Positions 25,585-33,585 of a DNA stretch of 64,000 nucleotides are shown in pieces. Each line of letters opens with the position of its first letter. Position 1 is the stretch's first letter. The translations under genes were made by a program, and so were the position numbers. The DNA comes from DATKQY01 sp035532475 (GTDB lineage Bacteria; Actinomycetota; Acidimicrobiia; Acidimicrobiales; Bog-793). The DNA lies in the NCBI GenBank assembly GCA_035532475.1, contig DATKQY010000045.1, positions 67,626-131,625 on the forward strand, written 5' to 3'. The notes under the pieces were generated by a model. It was given only the letters and a program-made list of their open reading frames with translations, was not told where the DNA came from and did no database searches.

Positions 25585-26540
25585 GCGACGCGCCGAGCGG
25601 GAGCGAACCCGTGCCGCCGAGCGGGAGCGAACCCGTGCCGCCGGTCGCCGCCGGGGTGGCGGCTGGGGCGCGCTCGATCGGCGTCGCGCTCCAGTGGTCG
25701 GCGCTACGCGTCGAGGTCGAGCCGCTCACCGGCGCGGTCGGCGTCGACCGCGAGCTCGGCGGAGGCGGGCTCTCGCCGGCCGACGAGGCCGCGCTCGAGT
25801 GCGCGCTCGGGCTCGGCGAGGCGTGGGGGGTTCCCGTCGTCGCCGCGTGCGTCGGGCCGCCCGAGGCCGAGGAGCTGCTGAGGACGGCGCTCGCCGCCGG
25901 CGCTGCCCGGGCCGTGCTCGTCGAGGTCCCGGCGGCCGCCCGGGAGGCCGACGCCGTGCCCGGCGCGCTCGACGCCCTGCCCGCGCCGAGCGTCGCCGCC
26001 ACCTTGGCGGAGGTGCTCGCCGGGTCGGCCGTCGTCTGCTGCGGGGACCGCGGGCTCGACCGCGGGAGCGGCGCGGTGCCCGCCTTCCTGGCGGCGAGCC
26101 TCGGCGCGGCCCAGGCCCTCGGGTGCATCTCCCTCGCGCCCGCGCGCCCGGGGGAGCTGCGCGCCGCGCGGCGCCTCGACGGCGGCCGGCGCGAGCTCCT
26201 GCGGGTACGGGCCCCTGCGGTGGTGTCGGTCGAGGCGGGCGCGGCGCGCCTTCGCCGCGCCTCGCTGCCGGGCGTCCTCACCGCTCGCACGGCGCTGCTC
26301 GAGCGGGCGGACGTCGTGTCGGCGCCCGCCGGAGCGACCCGTGCCGTCTGGACGCGCCAGCGCCCCTACCGGCCTCGGGCGAGCACGCTCGCCGCGCCGG
26401 CGTCGGCGTCGGTGCGCGACCGGATCCTCCAGCTCACCGGGACCCTGACCCCGGGCGATCCGCCGCGGCGGATCGAGGTCGGTGCCGAGGAGGCGGCCGA
26501 GGCGATCCTCGACCAGCTCCACGCCTGGGGGTTCGGGTGA
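25581..26540 (+). CDS. etfB: Mycofactocin-associated electron transfer flavoprotein beta subunit
   Basis: A 319-residue ETF-beta/FixA-type protein. The core shows IGVALQWSALRVEVEPLTG, then DEAALECALGLGEAWGVPVVAACVGPPEAEELLRTALAAGA, the standard N-terminal alpha/beta layout, and a C-terminal arm (VRDRILQLTGTL). The AMP-binding D-G-x-T-x-Q-V signature seen in housekeeping ETF-beta is not obvious here (SVAATLAEVLAGSAVVCCGDRGLD), so it is a divergent beta subunit. The N-terminus carries two copies of the octapeptide PSGSEPVP. It is coupled by GTGA to the ferredoxin before and mftE after. Confidence 0.85.
   Translation: MSDAPSGSEPVPPSGSEPVPPVAAGVAAGARSIGVALQWSALRVEVEPLTGAVGVDRELGGGGLSPADEAALECALGLGEAWGVPVVAACVGPPEAEELLRTALAAGAARAVLVEVPAAAREADAVPGALDALPAPSVAATLAEVLAGSAVVCCGDRGLDRGSGAVPAFLAASLGAAQALGCISLAPARPGELRAARRLDGGRRELLRVRAPAVVSVEAGAARLRRASLPGVLTARTALLERADVVSAPAGATRAVWTRQRPYRPRASTLAAPASASVRDRILQLTGTLTPGDPPRRIEVGAEEAAEAILDQLHAWGFG
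25591..25638 (+). repeat. Tandem 24-bp duplication at the start of etfB
   Basis: Two exact copies of a 24-nt unit lie head to tail (25591-25614 and 25615-25638). They are in frame and encode PSGSEPVP twice in a disordered N-terminal extension. Confidence 0.9.
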
Positions 26541-27271
26541 GGCGGGGTCCCGCAGGAGCGGGGTGCGGCGCGCGCACGCTCGCCGAGGCGAGCTCGCCTG
26601 AGCTCGCGGCCCTCCCGGCCCCACCGCTGCTCGCGGTGCCCGTCGGCTCCGTCGAGCAGCACGGGCCGCACCTGCCGCTCGGCACCGACACCGTGGTCGC
26701 CTGCGCGCTCGTCGACCGGCTCGCCGCCGCCCGTGCGGACGTTGTCTGCGCCCCGCCGGTCTGGTACGGGGCGAGCGGGGAGCACGAGGGCTTCGCCGGG
26801 ACGCTCTCGATCGGACACGACGCCCTCGCGGGGCTGCTCGTCGAGCTGGTCCGCTCCGCGCGCGCCAGCTTTGCCGGTGTCGTGCTGGTCTCGGGCCACG
26901 GCGGCAACGCCGAGGCGCTGCGCCGCGCCGTCGCCCGCTCGAACGGAGAGGGCGACGCCGTCCTCGGCTGGCTCGGACGCCTCACGGGCGCGGACGCGCA
27001 CGCCGGCAGGAGCGAGACCGCGCTGATGCTCGCCCTCGCCCCCGGGCTCGTGCGCTCCGACGCGGCGGTGCCGGGCGCGACCGAGCCGCTAGCCGAGCTG
27101 CTCCCGCGCCTTCGGGCAGCGGGCGTGCGCGCCGTCTCGGCGAACGGGGTGCTCGGGGATCCGGGCGGCGCGAGCGCGGCCGAGGGGGAGCGGCTGTTCG
27201 AGGAGCTGGCTGCCGACCTGATCCGGGCGGTCGCCCGCTGGCGCGCCCCGGTCGCGGCGGGCGGCAGGTGA
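26537..27271 (+). CDS. mftE: Mycofactocin peptidase MftE (creatininase family)
   Basis: A 244-residue metal-dependent amidohydrolase that cuts the crosslinked Val-Tyr-derived dipeptide from MftC-modified MftA. Metal ligands of the creatininase fold are visible: Glu and His in VGSVEQHGPHLPLGTDT, His in GEHEGFAGT, and the VSGHGGNAEALRRAV motif, with a further HAGRSETALML segment. About 30 N-terminal residues from GTG 26537 precede the conserved part. It overlaps etfB and the SDR gene by GTGA. Confidence 0.93.
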   Translation: MRRGPAGAGCGARTLAEASSPELAALPAPPLLAVPVGSVEQHGPHLPLGTDTVVACALVDRLAAARADVVCAPPVWYGASGEHEGFAGTLSIGHDALAGLLVELVRSARASFAGVVLVSGHGGNAEALRRAVARSNGEGDAVLGWLGRLTGADAHAGRSETALMLALAPGLVRSDAAVPGATEPLAELLPRLRAAGVRAVSANGVLGDPGGASAAEGERLFEELAADLIRAVARWRAPVAAGGR

Positions 27272-28080
27272 GCAACTCGGGCGCCGCGGCCGGCGGGCAC
27301 CGGGTCGCGCTCGTTACCGGTGCGGCGCGCGGCATCGGAGCGGCGACGGTGCGCCTCCTCGTCGCAGCAGGCTGGCGGGTGGTCGCGCTCGACCGGTGCG
27401 CCGACGACCCGGCCGTGCCCTACCGGCTCGGGACACGCGCCGAGCTCGACGCCGTCGTCGCCGCGGCGGGCGGGCGCGCCGTCGGCGTGGTCGGCGACGT
27501 CCGCGAGCGCTCCGCGATGGACGGGGCCGTCGCCTCGGCCCTCGAGCGCTTCGGGCGTCTCGACGCGGCGGTCGCGGTCGCGGGCGTGCTGCAGCGGGGG
27601 AGCGCGCTGTGGGAGACGGCGGACGACGAGTGGTCCGCCGTCATGGGGGTGAACGTGGACGGGGTGCGCCGCCTCGCCGCGGCCGCGATCCCGGTCCTGC
27701 TCGAGGCGCCCGAGCCGCGCTCGGGTCGCTTCGTGGCGGTGGCGTCGGCGGCGGGCACGCTCGGGCTTCCGAGGCTCGCCGCCTACAGCGCCTCCAAGCA
27801 CGCGGTGATCGGCCTCGTGAAGGGACTCGCGGCCGACCTCGCCGGATCGGGGGTGACGGCGAACGCGGTGTGCCCCGGGTCGACGACGACGCCCATCTTG
27901 GATGCGAGCGCCACCGTCTACGGGCTCGCCTCGCCGGAGGAGTTCGCCTCCCACCAGCTCCTCGGTCGCCTGCTCCTCCCCGAGGAGCCGGCGGCGCTCA
28001 TCGCGTGGCTGTGCGGGCCCGACGCCTCGGGGGTCACCGGCGCGGCGCTCGCCGTCGACGGCGGGATGACGGCCTCCTGA
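27268..28080 (+). CDS. Mycofactocin-coupled SDR-family oxidoreductase
   Basis: A 270-residue short-chain dehydrogenase with TGxxxGIG (VTGAARGIG), an N-x-G-like VAVAGVL segment, Ser of VASAAGT and the Y-x3-K pair (YSASKHAVIGL). An insertion after the first Rossmann strand (YRLGTRAELDAVVAAAGGRAV) is the hallmark of the subfamily that holds NAD so tightly that it needs mycofactocin as external electron acceptor. Its place as last gene of the mft operon supports this. The substrate is unknown, probably a secondary alcohol. Confidence 0.9.
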   Translation: MSNSGAAAGGHRVALVTGAARGIGAATVRLLVAAGWRVVALDRCADDPAVPYRLGTRAELDAVVAAAGGRAVGVVGDVRERSAMDGAVASALERFGRLDAAVAVAGVLQRGSALWETADDEWSAVMGVNVDGVRRLAAAAIPVLLEAPEPRSGRFVAVASAAGTLGLPRLAAYSASKHAVIGLVKGLAADLAGSGVTANAVCPGSTTTPILDASATVYGLASPEEFASHQLLGRLLLPEEPAALIAWLCGPDASGVTGAALAVDGGMTAS

Positions 28081-28121
28081 AGCCGCCCGGGACAGACGGC
28101 GCGGCGACGGGTCCCGCCCCG

Positions 28122-28838
28122 CTACGTCCCGATGTGCGACTGGTGCCAGACGCGGAAGACCTCGATGGTGGCGTTGCGGTGGTCGCGCACGGCCCACTCG
28201 ATGCGCGCCTCCTCGGCGCCGGAGGCGATGAGCTCGATGACGCGCTCGTGCTCCTTCACGGCGTCGTGGGCCCGCTCGGGCACGAAGCTGAACGTCGAGC
28301 GCCGGATGGCGTCGAGGCGCTTGCGCTCCCGGGCGATCAGGGAGAGCAGCCGGTCGTTCGGGCACTTGCCGTAGAGCACCTCGTGGAACTCCCGGTTGGC
28401 GCGGGTGAAGGCGAGCGGGTCGAACGCCTCCAGGCTTGCGCTCATCGCCGCATTGATCTCCCGGGCGCGCTCGAGGTCGGTGTCGTCGAGGTACGGCAGC
28501 GCGAGGGAGGTCGCCGCCGCCTCGAGCACCGCGAGCAGCTGCATCACCTGCGTGTACTCCTCCACGTCGATGTGCGCCACCTGCGCGCCGATGTTGCGCT
28601 GGAACACGACGTAGCCTTCCGCCTCGAGCCGCCGGATCGCCTCGCGCACCGGGACCGGGCTGATCGAGAGCTCCTGCGCGATCTGGTGGAAGACGAGCCG
28701 GTAGCCCGAGCCGTACGTACCGTTCGCGATCCGCTGGCGGATCGCCTCGTAGGCGAGCTCGGACTTTGACACGCCGTCGCCCCCGTGGGGGCGCTTCTGG
28801 CGCCCGGCGACCACCTCGCCCTTCGCGGCCGAAGGCAT
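28122..28838 (-). CDS. GntR-family (FadR/VanR-type) transcriptional regulator
   Basis: A 238-residue regulator with an N-terminal winged helix (AYEAIRQRIANGTYGSGYRL, then IAQELSISPVPVREAIRRLEAEGYV) and an all-helical FCD ligand-binding domain. That domain shows the usual metal-site pattern (RANREFHEVLYGKCPNDRL and a late EHERVIELI). It is convergent with the mft operon and divergent from the CoA-transferase operon, so it probably controls the latter and perhaps both. ATG 28838 is used; GTG 28772, just before SKSELAYEA, is possible. Confidence 0.9.
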   Translation of the reverse strand: MPSAAKGEVVAGRQKRPHGGDGVSKSELAYEAIRQRIANGTYGSGYRLVFHQIAQELSISPVPVREAIRRLEAEGYVVFQRNIGAQVAHIDVEEYTQVMQLLAVLEAAATSLALPYLDDTDLERAREINAAMSASLEAFDPLAFTRANREFHEVLYGKCPNDRLLSLIARERKRLDAIRRSTFSFVPERAHDAVKEHERVIELIASGAEEARIEWAVRDHRNATIEVFRVWHQSHIGT

Positions 28839-29149
28839 GTCAGCTCACGCTCCGTTCCCGAGCGCCGACGCCCCCCGACCCCACTGCGGCCGGACCCGCC
28901 CGCTGCTCCTGCACGATGGATGGCGACGGCTGCGGCCACCGGGTGGCGCCGCTCGGCGTGCCGGCGCCCCGCGGACCGCCTCCGGGCTGGCCCGGGCCGG
29001 GGAGCGGGACGCTCCCATCGGCACCAGGATATTCCGGTCGCCGAACGACACGGCGGATCAGCTCGCCAGGGGTGCGCCGCGTGACGTGGGCGGCCGGGCA
29101 CGGCCGTGGGCGCATCGCGACGCGGGGGCGGCCGCTCGAGTGGTCCGCT

Positions 29150-29168
29150 TCGTATGTCGGATCGTATG
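29150..29168. promoter_or_regulatory. Candidate GntR operator: direct repeat TCGTATG-N5-TCGTATG
   Basis: Two exact TCGTATG copies start 12 bp apart, 64 nt upstream of the CoA-transferase start in the 393-nt divergent gap shared with the gntR gene. A related GGATCGTAT sequence recurs at 35267-35275 in the FAH/SDR divergent gap. The rest of 28839-29231 has no gene. Confidence 0.4.
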
Positions 29169-29231
29169 CTCACGCTCGCCGTGGCCACGGATCCTCGCCG
29201 CCGCGGGCGGCTGCCGGGGGGAGGACCGTCC

Positions 29232-30401
29232 ATGACCGTTGATCCGACCGGGGGTGCGCGACCGGAGGGCCAGCAGGGGGCGCTCGCCGGGGTACGCGTC
29301 CTCGACTTCACCCATCAGGTCGCCGGGCCCTCGGCGACGCTCGCCCTCGCGTTCATGGGCGCCGAGGTGGTGAAGGTCGTGGCGCCGGACAGCCGCGACA
29401 GCTTCGACGCGGTCCCGTTCTATGTGAACAACGCGAGCAAGAAGTCGATCGAGCTCGACCTGAAGAGCGAGGACGGCCACGCCACCGCGCTGCGGCTCGC
29501 GCAGCGCGCCGACGTCGTCGTCGAGGACTTCGGGCCGGGGGTCATCGAGCGGCTCGGCCTCGGTTACCGCGACCTCTCGGCCGAAAACCCCCGGCTCGTC
29601 TACGCGCAGATCAAGGGCTTCGCCAACGGTTCGGGCTACGAGCACTTCCCGTGCTTCGACCCGATCGCCCAGGCGTTCGGCGGCGCCTCGAGCATCACCG
29701 GCGAGCCCGACGGCGTGCCCATGAAGCCCGGCCCCGACATCGGCGACACCGGTACGGGGATGATGGCGGCGATGGCCATCGTCGCGGCCCTCTACCAGCG
29801 GACGACGACCGGCCTCGGCCAGCACATCGAGGTGTCGATGGCCGACAACGTGGCGACGTTCCTCCGCATCCAGTACGGCTGGCCGATCGGCCAGCAGCTG
29901 CCCACGCCGCGCTTCGGCAACGGTGCGCCCTTCGTCGGCAGGCACGCCGCGTCGGGGCTGTTCGCCTGCCCGCCGTTCGGGCCGAACGACTACGTGCACA
30001 TCCACGCCGGCGACCCGCGCCAGTGGCAGCGGCTCGTCGAGGTGATCGACCGGGACGAGCTGCGCGACCCCGCCTTCGCGACGCCCGAGGGGCGTGCGGG
30101 GCACATCGCGACGATCGACGCCGTCATCTCCGAGTGGTCTGCTGAGCACCCGAAGGTCGAGGCGATGGAGCTCCTCGGCGCCGCCGGGGTGCCCGCCGGA
30201 GCCGTGCGCACGACGTTCGAGGTGATGCAGGACGAGGACCTGCGCAGGCGCGGTGTGTTCGTCACGGTGCCGCATCCGAGGTACGGCGAGGCGGTGCTGC
30301 CGGCCTGGCCGGTGCGGATGTCGCGCTCGCCGGTGCGCGTGAGCGCTCCGCCCGAGCCCGGAAGGGACACCGACGAGGTGCTCGCGAGCTGGCTTGGATG
30401 A
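29232..30401 (+). CDS. CaiB/BaiF-family CoA transferase
   Basis: A 389-residue class III CoA transferase that moves CoA between carboxylic acids via an aspartyl-CoA intermediate. Diagnostic segments are GVRVLDFTHQVAGPSAT at the N-terminus, GAEVVKV, NNASKKSIELDLKS, and the PGPDIGDTGTGM stretch, which holds the expected catalytic Asp. GGGGGAGG precedes ATG 29232; the upstream in-frame codons look untranslated. It heads a catabolic unit with the thiolase-like and Zn-ribbon genes and would activate the pathway acid. The acid is not known. Confidence 0.92.
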   Translation: MTVDPTGGARPEGQQGALAGVRVLDFTHQVAGPSATLALAFMGAEVVKVVAPDSRDSFDAVPFYVNNASKKSIELDLKSEDGHATALRLAQRADVVVEDFGPGVIERLGLGYRDLSAENPRLVYAQIKGFANGSGYEHFPCFDPIAQAFGGASSITGEPDGVPMKPGPDIGDTGTGMMAAMAIVAALYQRTTTGLGQHIEVSMADNVATFLRIQYGWPIGQQLPTPRFGNGAPFVGRHAASGLFACPPFGPNDYVHIHAGDPRQWQRLVEVIDRDELRDPAFATPEGRAGHIATIDAVISEWSAEHPKVEAMELLGAAGVPAGAVRTTFEVMQDEDLRRRGVFVTVPHPRYGEAVLPAWPVRMSRSPVRVSAPPEPGRDTDEVLASWLG

Positions 30402-30429
30402 CGCCGCCGGGCGAGGGCGGGCGAACGCG

Positions 30430-31620
30430 ATGACCATCTACCGCCGGGCGGCCATCGCCGGCATCGGCCAGACCGAGCTGGCGAAGGCCTCGCCGCACAG
30501 CGCGTTGGAGCTCGCCGTCCAGGCGAGCCTCGCCGCGCTCGACGACGCCGGGATCGAGCCGGGCGAGGTCGACGGGATGCTGCGATTCGGGGCGCCGTTC
30601 GAGACCGTCTGCCACGCCGCGCTGACGCGATCGCTCGGTCTCGGCGAGCTTGGGTACTTCGCGGAGATCCCGCTCGGTGGCGAGGCGTCCGCGGGCATGG
30701 TCGGCCAGGCCGCCGCGGCCGTCGCCTCGGGCCAGGCCTCGGTCGTGCTCGCTTTCCGCTCGATCAAGCAGAGCGGCGGGAACCGGTTCGGCCGCGCCGA
30801 CCAGCGCCTGCACGGCGGGCCGCCCGAGGACGCCGACGTCGTCATGCACGACGACTTCGCGTTCACCTGGCCGTACTGGATGATGGCACCCGCCCACCTG
30901 TTCGCGCTGTGGGCGACCCGCTACATGCACGTGAACGGCCTCTCCTACGAGGAGCTCCAGCGGGCGCTCGGCACGATCGCGCTCGCCCAGCGCGAGTATG
31001 CGAACGCCAACCCGGGGGCGCTGATGCGGGACCGGCTCCTCGACTGGGAAGGCTTCCTCGCCGGTCGCATGATCAGCTGGCCGCTCTCGCTGTTCACGAT
31101 CTGCCTCGAGAACGACGGTGCCGCGGCGGTCGTCGTGACCGGCGCGGAGCGTGCCCGCTCGCTGCGCCAGCCACCCGCCGAGATCCTGGCAGCCACCCAG
31201 TCGCTCGCGCCGCGCCGGGAGCCGATGAGCGTCTACGCCGACGACCTGATCGAGATCTTCCCGCCGAGGACCGCCGAGCGCCTCTGGCGGGCGGCCGGCT
31301 GCGGCCCAGCGGACGTCGCGGTGGCCGAGCTCTACGACGCGACCTCGCTCATGACCCTCCTCAGCCTCGAGCTCTACGGCTTCGTCGAGCGCGGCCAGGC
31401 GTGGCGCCACGTGATCGACCACGGCATCGCCCTCGACAGCCCGCTCCCGGTGAACACCCACGGCGGCCACCTCTCCGACGGTTACGTGCACGGGATGACC
31501 GGCGTCGTCGAGGCCGTGCGCCAGCTTCGGGGCACCTCGCCGAACCAGGCGCACGACGTCGACATCGCCTTCTTCGGTGCGCCGTCGGGGAGCGCCGTCG
31601 TGCTCGGGAGGCCCCGATGA
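30430..31620 (+). CDS. Thiolase-superfamily (lipid-transfer/Ltp2-like) protein
   Basis: A 396-residue thiolase-fold protein. N-terminal signals are AAIAGIGQTELAK, SLAALDDAGIEPGEVDGML and GEASAGMVGQAAAAVASGQASVVLAF. Near the C-terminus NTHGGHLSDGYVHGMTGVVEAVRQLRG carries the conserved glycine/His loop. The usual nucleophilic Cys of degradative thiolases is not evident in GGEASAG, so it may act as an aldolase like Ltp2, which needs a DUF35 partner; such a gene overlaps its 3' end by ATGA. Hydratase/aldolase or thiolase action on a CoA thioester is inferred. Confidence 0.85.
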   Translation: MTIYRRAAIAGIGQTELAKASPHSALELAVQASLAALDDAGIEPGEVDGMLRFGAPFETVCHAALTRSLGLGELGYFAEIPLGGEASAGMVGQAAAAVASGQASVVLAFRSIKQSGGNRFGRADQRLHGGPPEDADVVMHDDFAFTWPYWMMAPAHLFALWATRYMHVNGLSYEELQRALGTIALAQREYANANPGALMRDRLLDWEGFLAGRMISWPLSLFTICLENDGAAAVVVTGAERARSLRQPPAEILAATQSLAPRREPMSVYADDLIEIFPPRTAERLWRAAGCGPADVAVAELYDATSLMTLLSLELYGFVERGQAWRHVIDHGIALDSPLPVNTHGGHLSDGYVHGMTGVVEAVRQLRGTSPNQAHDVDIAFFGAPSGSAVVLGRPR

Positions 31621-32024
31621 GGATCCTGCCGGGGGTCTCCGACCTCACCGCCCCGTACTGGCGGGCGGCGCGCCAGCACCGCCTCGACCTCCAGCGCTGC
31701 GGCGGATGCGGCAGGCTCCAGCATCCGCCGGGGCCGAGCTGCGAGCGCTGCCACTCGTCGGAGCTCGAGTGGTCGACGATGAGCGGCCGTGGCGAGGTCT
31801 ACAGCTTCACCGTCGTCCACCACTCGGTGCACCCGGTCACGGCGGGCCACCTGCCCTATGTCGTCGCGCTCGTGGAGCTCGAGGAGGGGCCGCGCCTCGT
31901 GGCGAACATCGGGCGTTGCCCGATCGACCAGGTCCGTATCGGCCTGCCGGTGACCGTCTGCTTCGACGACCTCGGCGAGGAGGTCACCCTCCCGCAGTTC
32001 GAGCCTGCCACCCAGGCGGGCTAG
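31617..32024 (+). CDS. Zn-ribbon/OB-fold (DUF35) partner of the thiolase-like protein
   Basis: A 135-residue protein with an N-terminal helix (YWRAARQHRLDLQRC), a rubredoxin-like zinc ribbon (CGGCGRLQHPPGPSCERC) and a C-terminal OB fold (GRGEVYSFTVVHHS, PYVVALVELEEGPRL). DUF35 proteins form complexes with thiolase-fold enzymes and bind acyl-CoA. The ATGA overlap with the preceding gene strongly implies a stoichiometric complex. Confidence 0.92.
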   Translation: MRILPGVSDLTAPYWRAARQHRLDLQRCGGCGRLQHPPGPSCERCHSSELEWSTMSGRGEVYSFTVVHHSVHPVTAGHLPYVVALVELEEGPRLVANIGRCPIDQVRIGLPVTVCFDDLGEEVTLPQFEPATQAG

Positions 32025-32076
32025 GCGAGGGGCCGGGCTCGGCCCGGCGCCCGTGTCCGGCGCGCGCGGCCGGCGC

Positions 32077-33585
32077 TCAGACGCCGAAGCGGGGCGTGGC
32101 GGGGGGCTCGAGCGCGAGGTGGACGGTGCGGGGCTCGGTGTAGAAGTCGATCGAGGCGGTGCCGCCCTCGCGCCCGACGCCGCTCGCCTTGATCCCCCCG
32201 AACGGCGTGCGGAGGTCGCGGACGTTGTGCGAGTTGATCCACACCATCCCGGCCTCGATGCCGCCGGCGACGCGGTGCGCCGTGTCCAGGTCGCTCGTCC
32301 ACACGTAGGCGGCGAGACCGTAGCGGGTGTCGTTCGCGAGCCGCAGAGCCTCGTCGCGGTCGGCGAACGGGGTCACGCACACGACCGGGCCGAAGATCTC
32401 CTCCTGGAAGATGCGCATCTCGTGCGAGACGTCGGCGAAGACCGTCGCCTCGAGGAAGTTCCCCCGCGCCAGGTGCTGCGGCCGCCGTCCGCCAGCGACC
32501 AGGCGGGCGCCCTCTTCGAGGCCGACCGAGACGTAGCCGAGGACCCGCTCGAGATGCTCGGGATGGACGAGCGCGCCGAGCTCGGTGGCAGGGTCGGCGG
32601 GAGCGCCGACGACGACCCGCCGTGCCCGCTCGGCCAGGCGGTCGACGAACTCGTCGTACACGTCCTGCTCGACGAGCACCCGCGAGCCCGCCGTGCAGCG
32701 CTCGCCGTTCAGCGAGAAGGCGCCGAACACCGCCGCGTCGAGCGCCGCGTCGAGGTCGGCGTCGGCGAACACCAGGCAGGGTGACTTGCCCCCGAGCTCC
32801 ATCGAGAGGGCCTTCAGGTTGTCCGCCGCCGAGCGCATGATGATCCTGCCGGTTGCCGTCTCGCCGGTGAAGGAGAGGCGTGGTACGTCAGGGTGCGCCA
32901 CCAGCGCGGCTCCGGCCTCCTCGCCGACGCCGTGGACGAGGTTGAAGGCCCCCGGCGGCACCCCCGCCTCCTCCATGATCTGCGGCAGCAGGCTCGCCGA
33001 CAGCGGCGTCCACTCGGCAGGCTTGAGGACGATCGGGCAGCCGGAGGCGAGGCTCGGCGCGAGCTTCCACGTCTCGAGCATGAACGGGGTGTTCCAGGGG
33101 GTGATGAGCCCGGCGACGCCGGCCGGCCTTCTCAGCACGTAGTTCAGCTGGTGCGCGCCGACGCGGAAGGCCTCCTCGTGCATGGCGACGACGAGGTCGG
33201 CGAAGAAGGCGAAGTTCTCGGCCGCACGCTGGGCCTGACCCCGTGCCTGGGTGATCGGCAGGCCCGTGTCCCAACACTCGAGCGCGGCGATCTCGGCGTC
33301 GCGTGTCTCGATCGCCTCGGCGATGCGGTAGAGGACGCGCGCCCGGTCACGGGCGACCATCTCCGGCCAGGGACCGCCCTCGAAGGCCCGGCGCGCGGCC
33401 GCCACGGCCAGCCGTACGTCCTCCTCGTCGCCGGCCGCCACGTCGACGTACGGCTCGTTCGAGACCGGGTCGGCGTTCGCGAAGCTCCGGCCGCTGACGC
33501 TCGGGACGAGCTCGCCGTCGATGTAGTGGCTGAGCAGCTTGGGCAGGTCGGCCGGCGCGCCGGCGACCCGTTCCGGCGTGCTCAC
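32077..33585 (-). CDS. NAD(P)-dependent aldehyde dehydrogenase (HpaE-like)
   Basis: A 502-residue ALDH-superfamily enzyme oxidising an aldehyde to an acid. Visible motifs are the ITPWNTPFMLETWKLAPSL substrate/NAD region, the LVHGVGEEAGAALVAHP loop, general-base Glu in MELGGKSP, the catalytic Cys in NGERCTAGSR, and EEIFGPVVCVTPF near the end. The overall pattern resembles 5-carboxymethyl-2-hydroxymuconate semialdehyde dehydrogenases, and the next gene is an FAH-family enzyme of the same kind of pathway. GTG 33585 overlaps that gene's stop (GTGA). The exact substrate is inferred from context only. Confidence 0.9.
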   Translation of the reverse strand: MSTPERVAGAPADLPKLLSHYIDGELVPSVSGRSFANADPVSNEPYVDVAAGDEEDVRLAVAAARRAFEGGPWPEMVARDRARVLYRIAEAIETRDAEIAALECWDTGLPITQARGQAQRAAENFAFFADLVVAMHEEAFRVGAHQLNYVLRRPAGVAGLITPWNTPFMLETWKLAPSLASGCPIVLKPAEWTPLSASLLPQIMEEAGVPPGAFNLVHGVGEEAGAALVAHPDVPRLSFTGETATGRIIMRSAADNLKALSMELGGKSPCLVFADADLDAALDAAVFGAFSLNGERCTAGSRVLVEQDVYDEFVDRLAERARRVVVGAPADPATELGALVHPEHLERVLGYVSVGLEEGARLVAGGRRPQHLARGNFLEATVFADVSHEMRIFQEEIFGPVVCVTPFADRDEALRLANDTRYGLAAYVWTSDLDTAHRVAGGIEAGMVWINSHNVRDLRTPFGGIKASGVGREGGTASIDFYTEPRTVHLALEPPATPRFGV

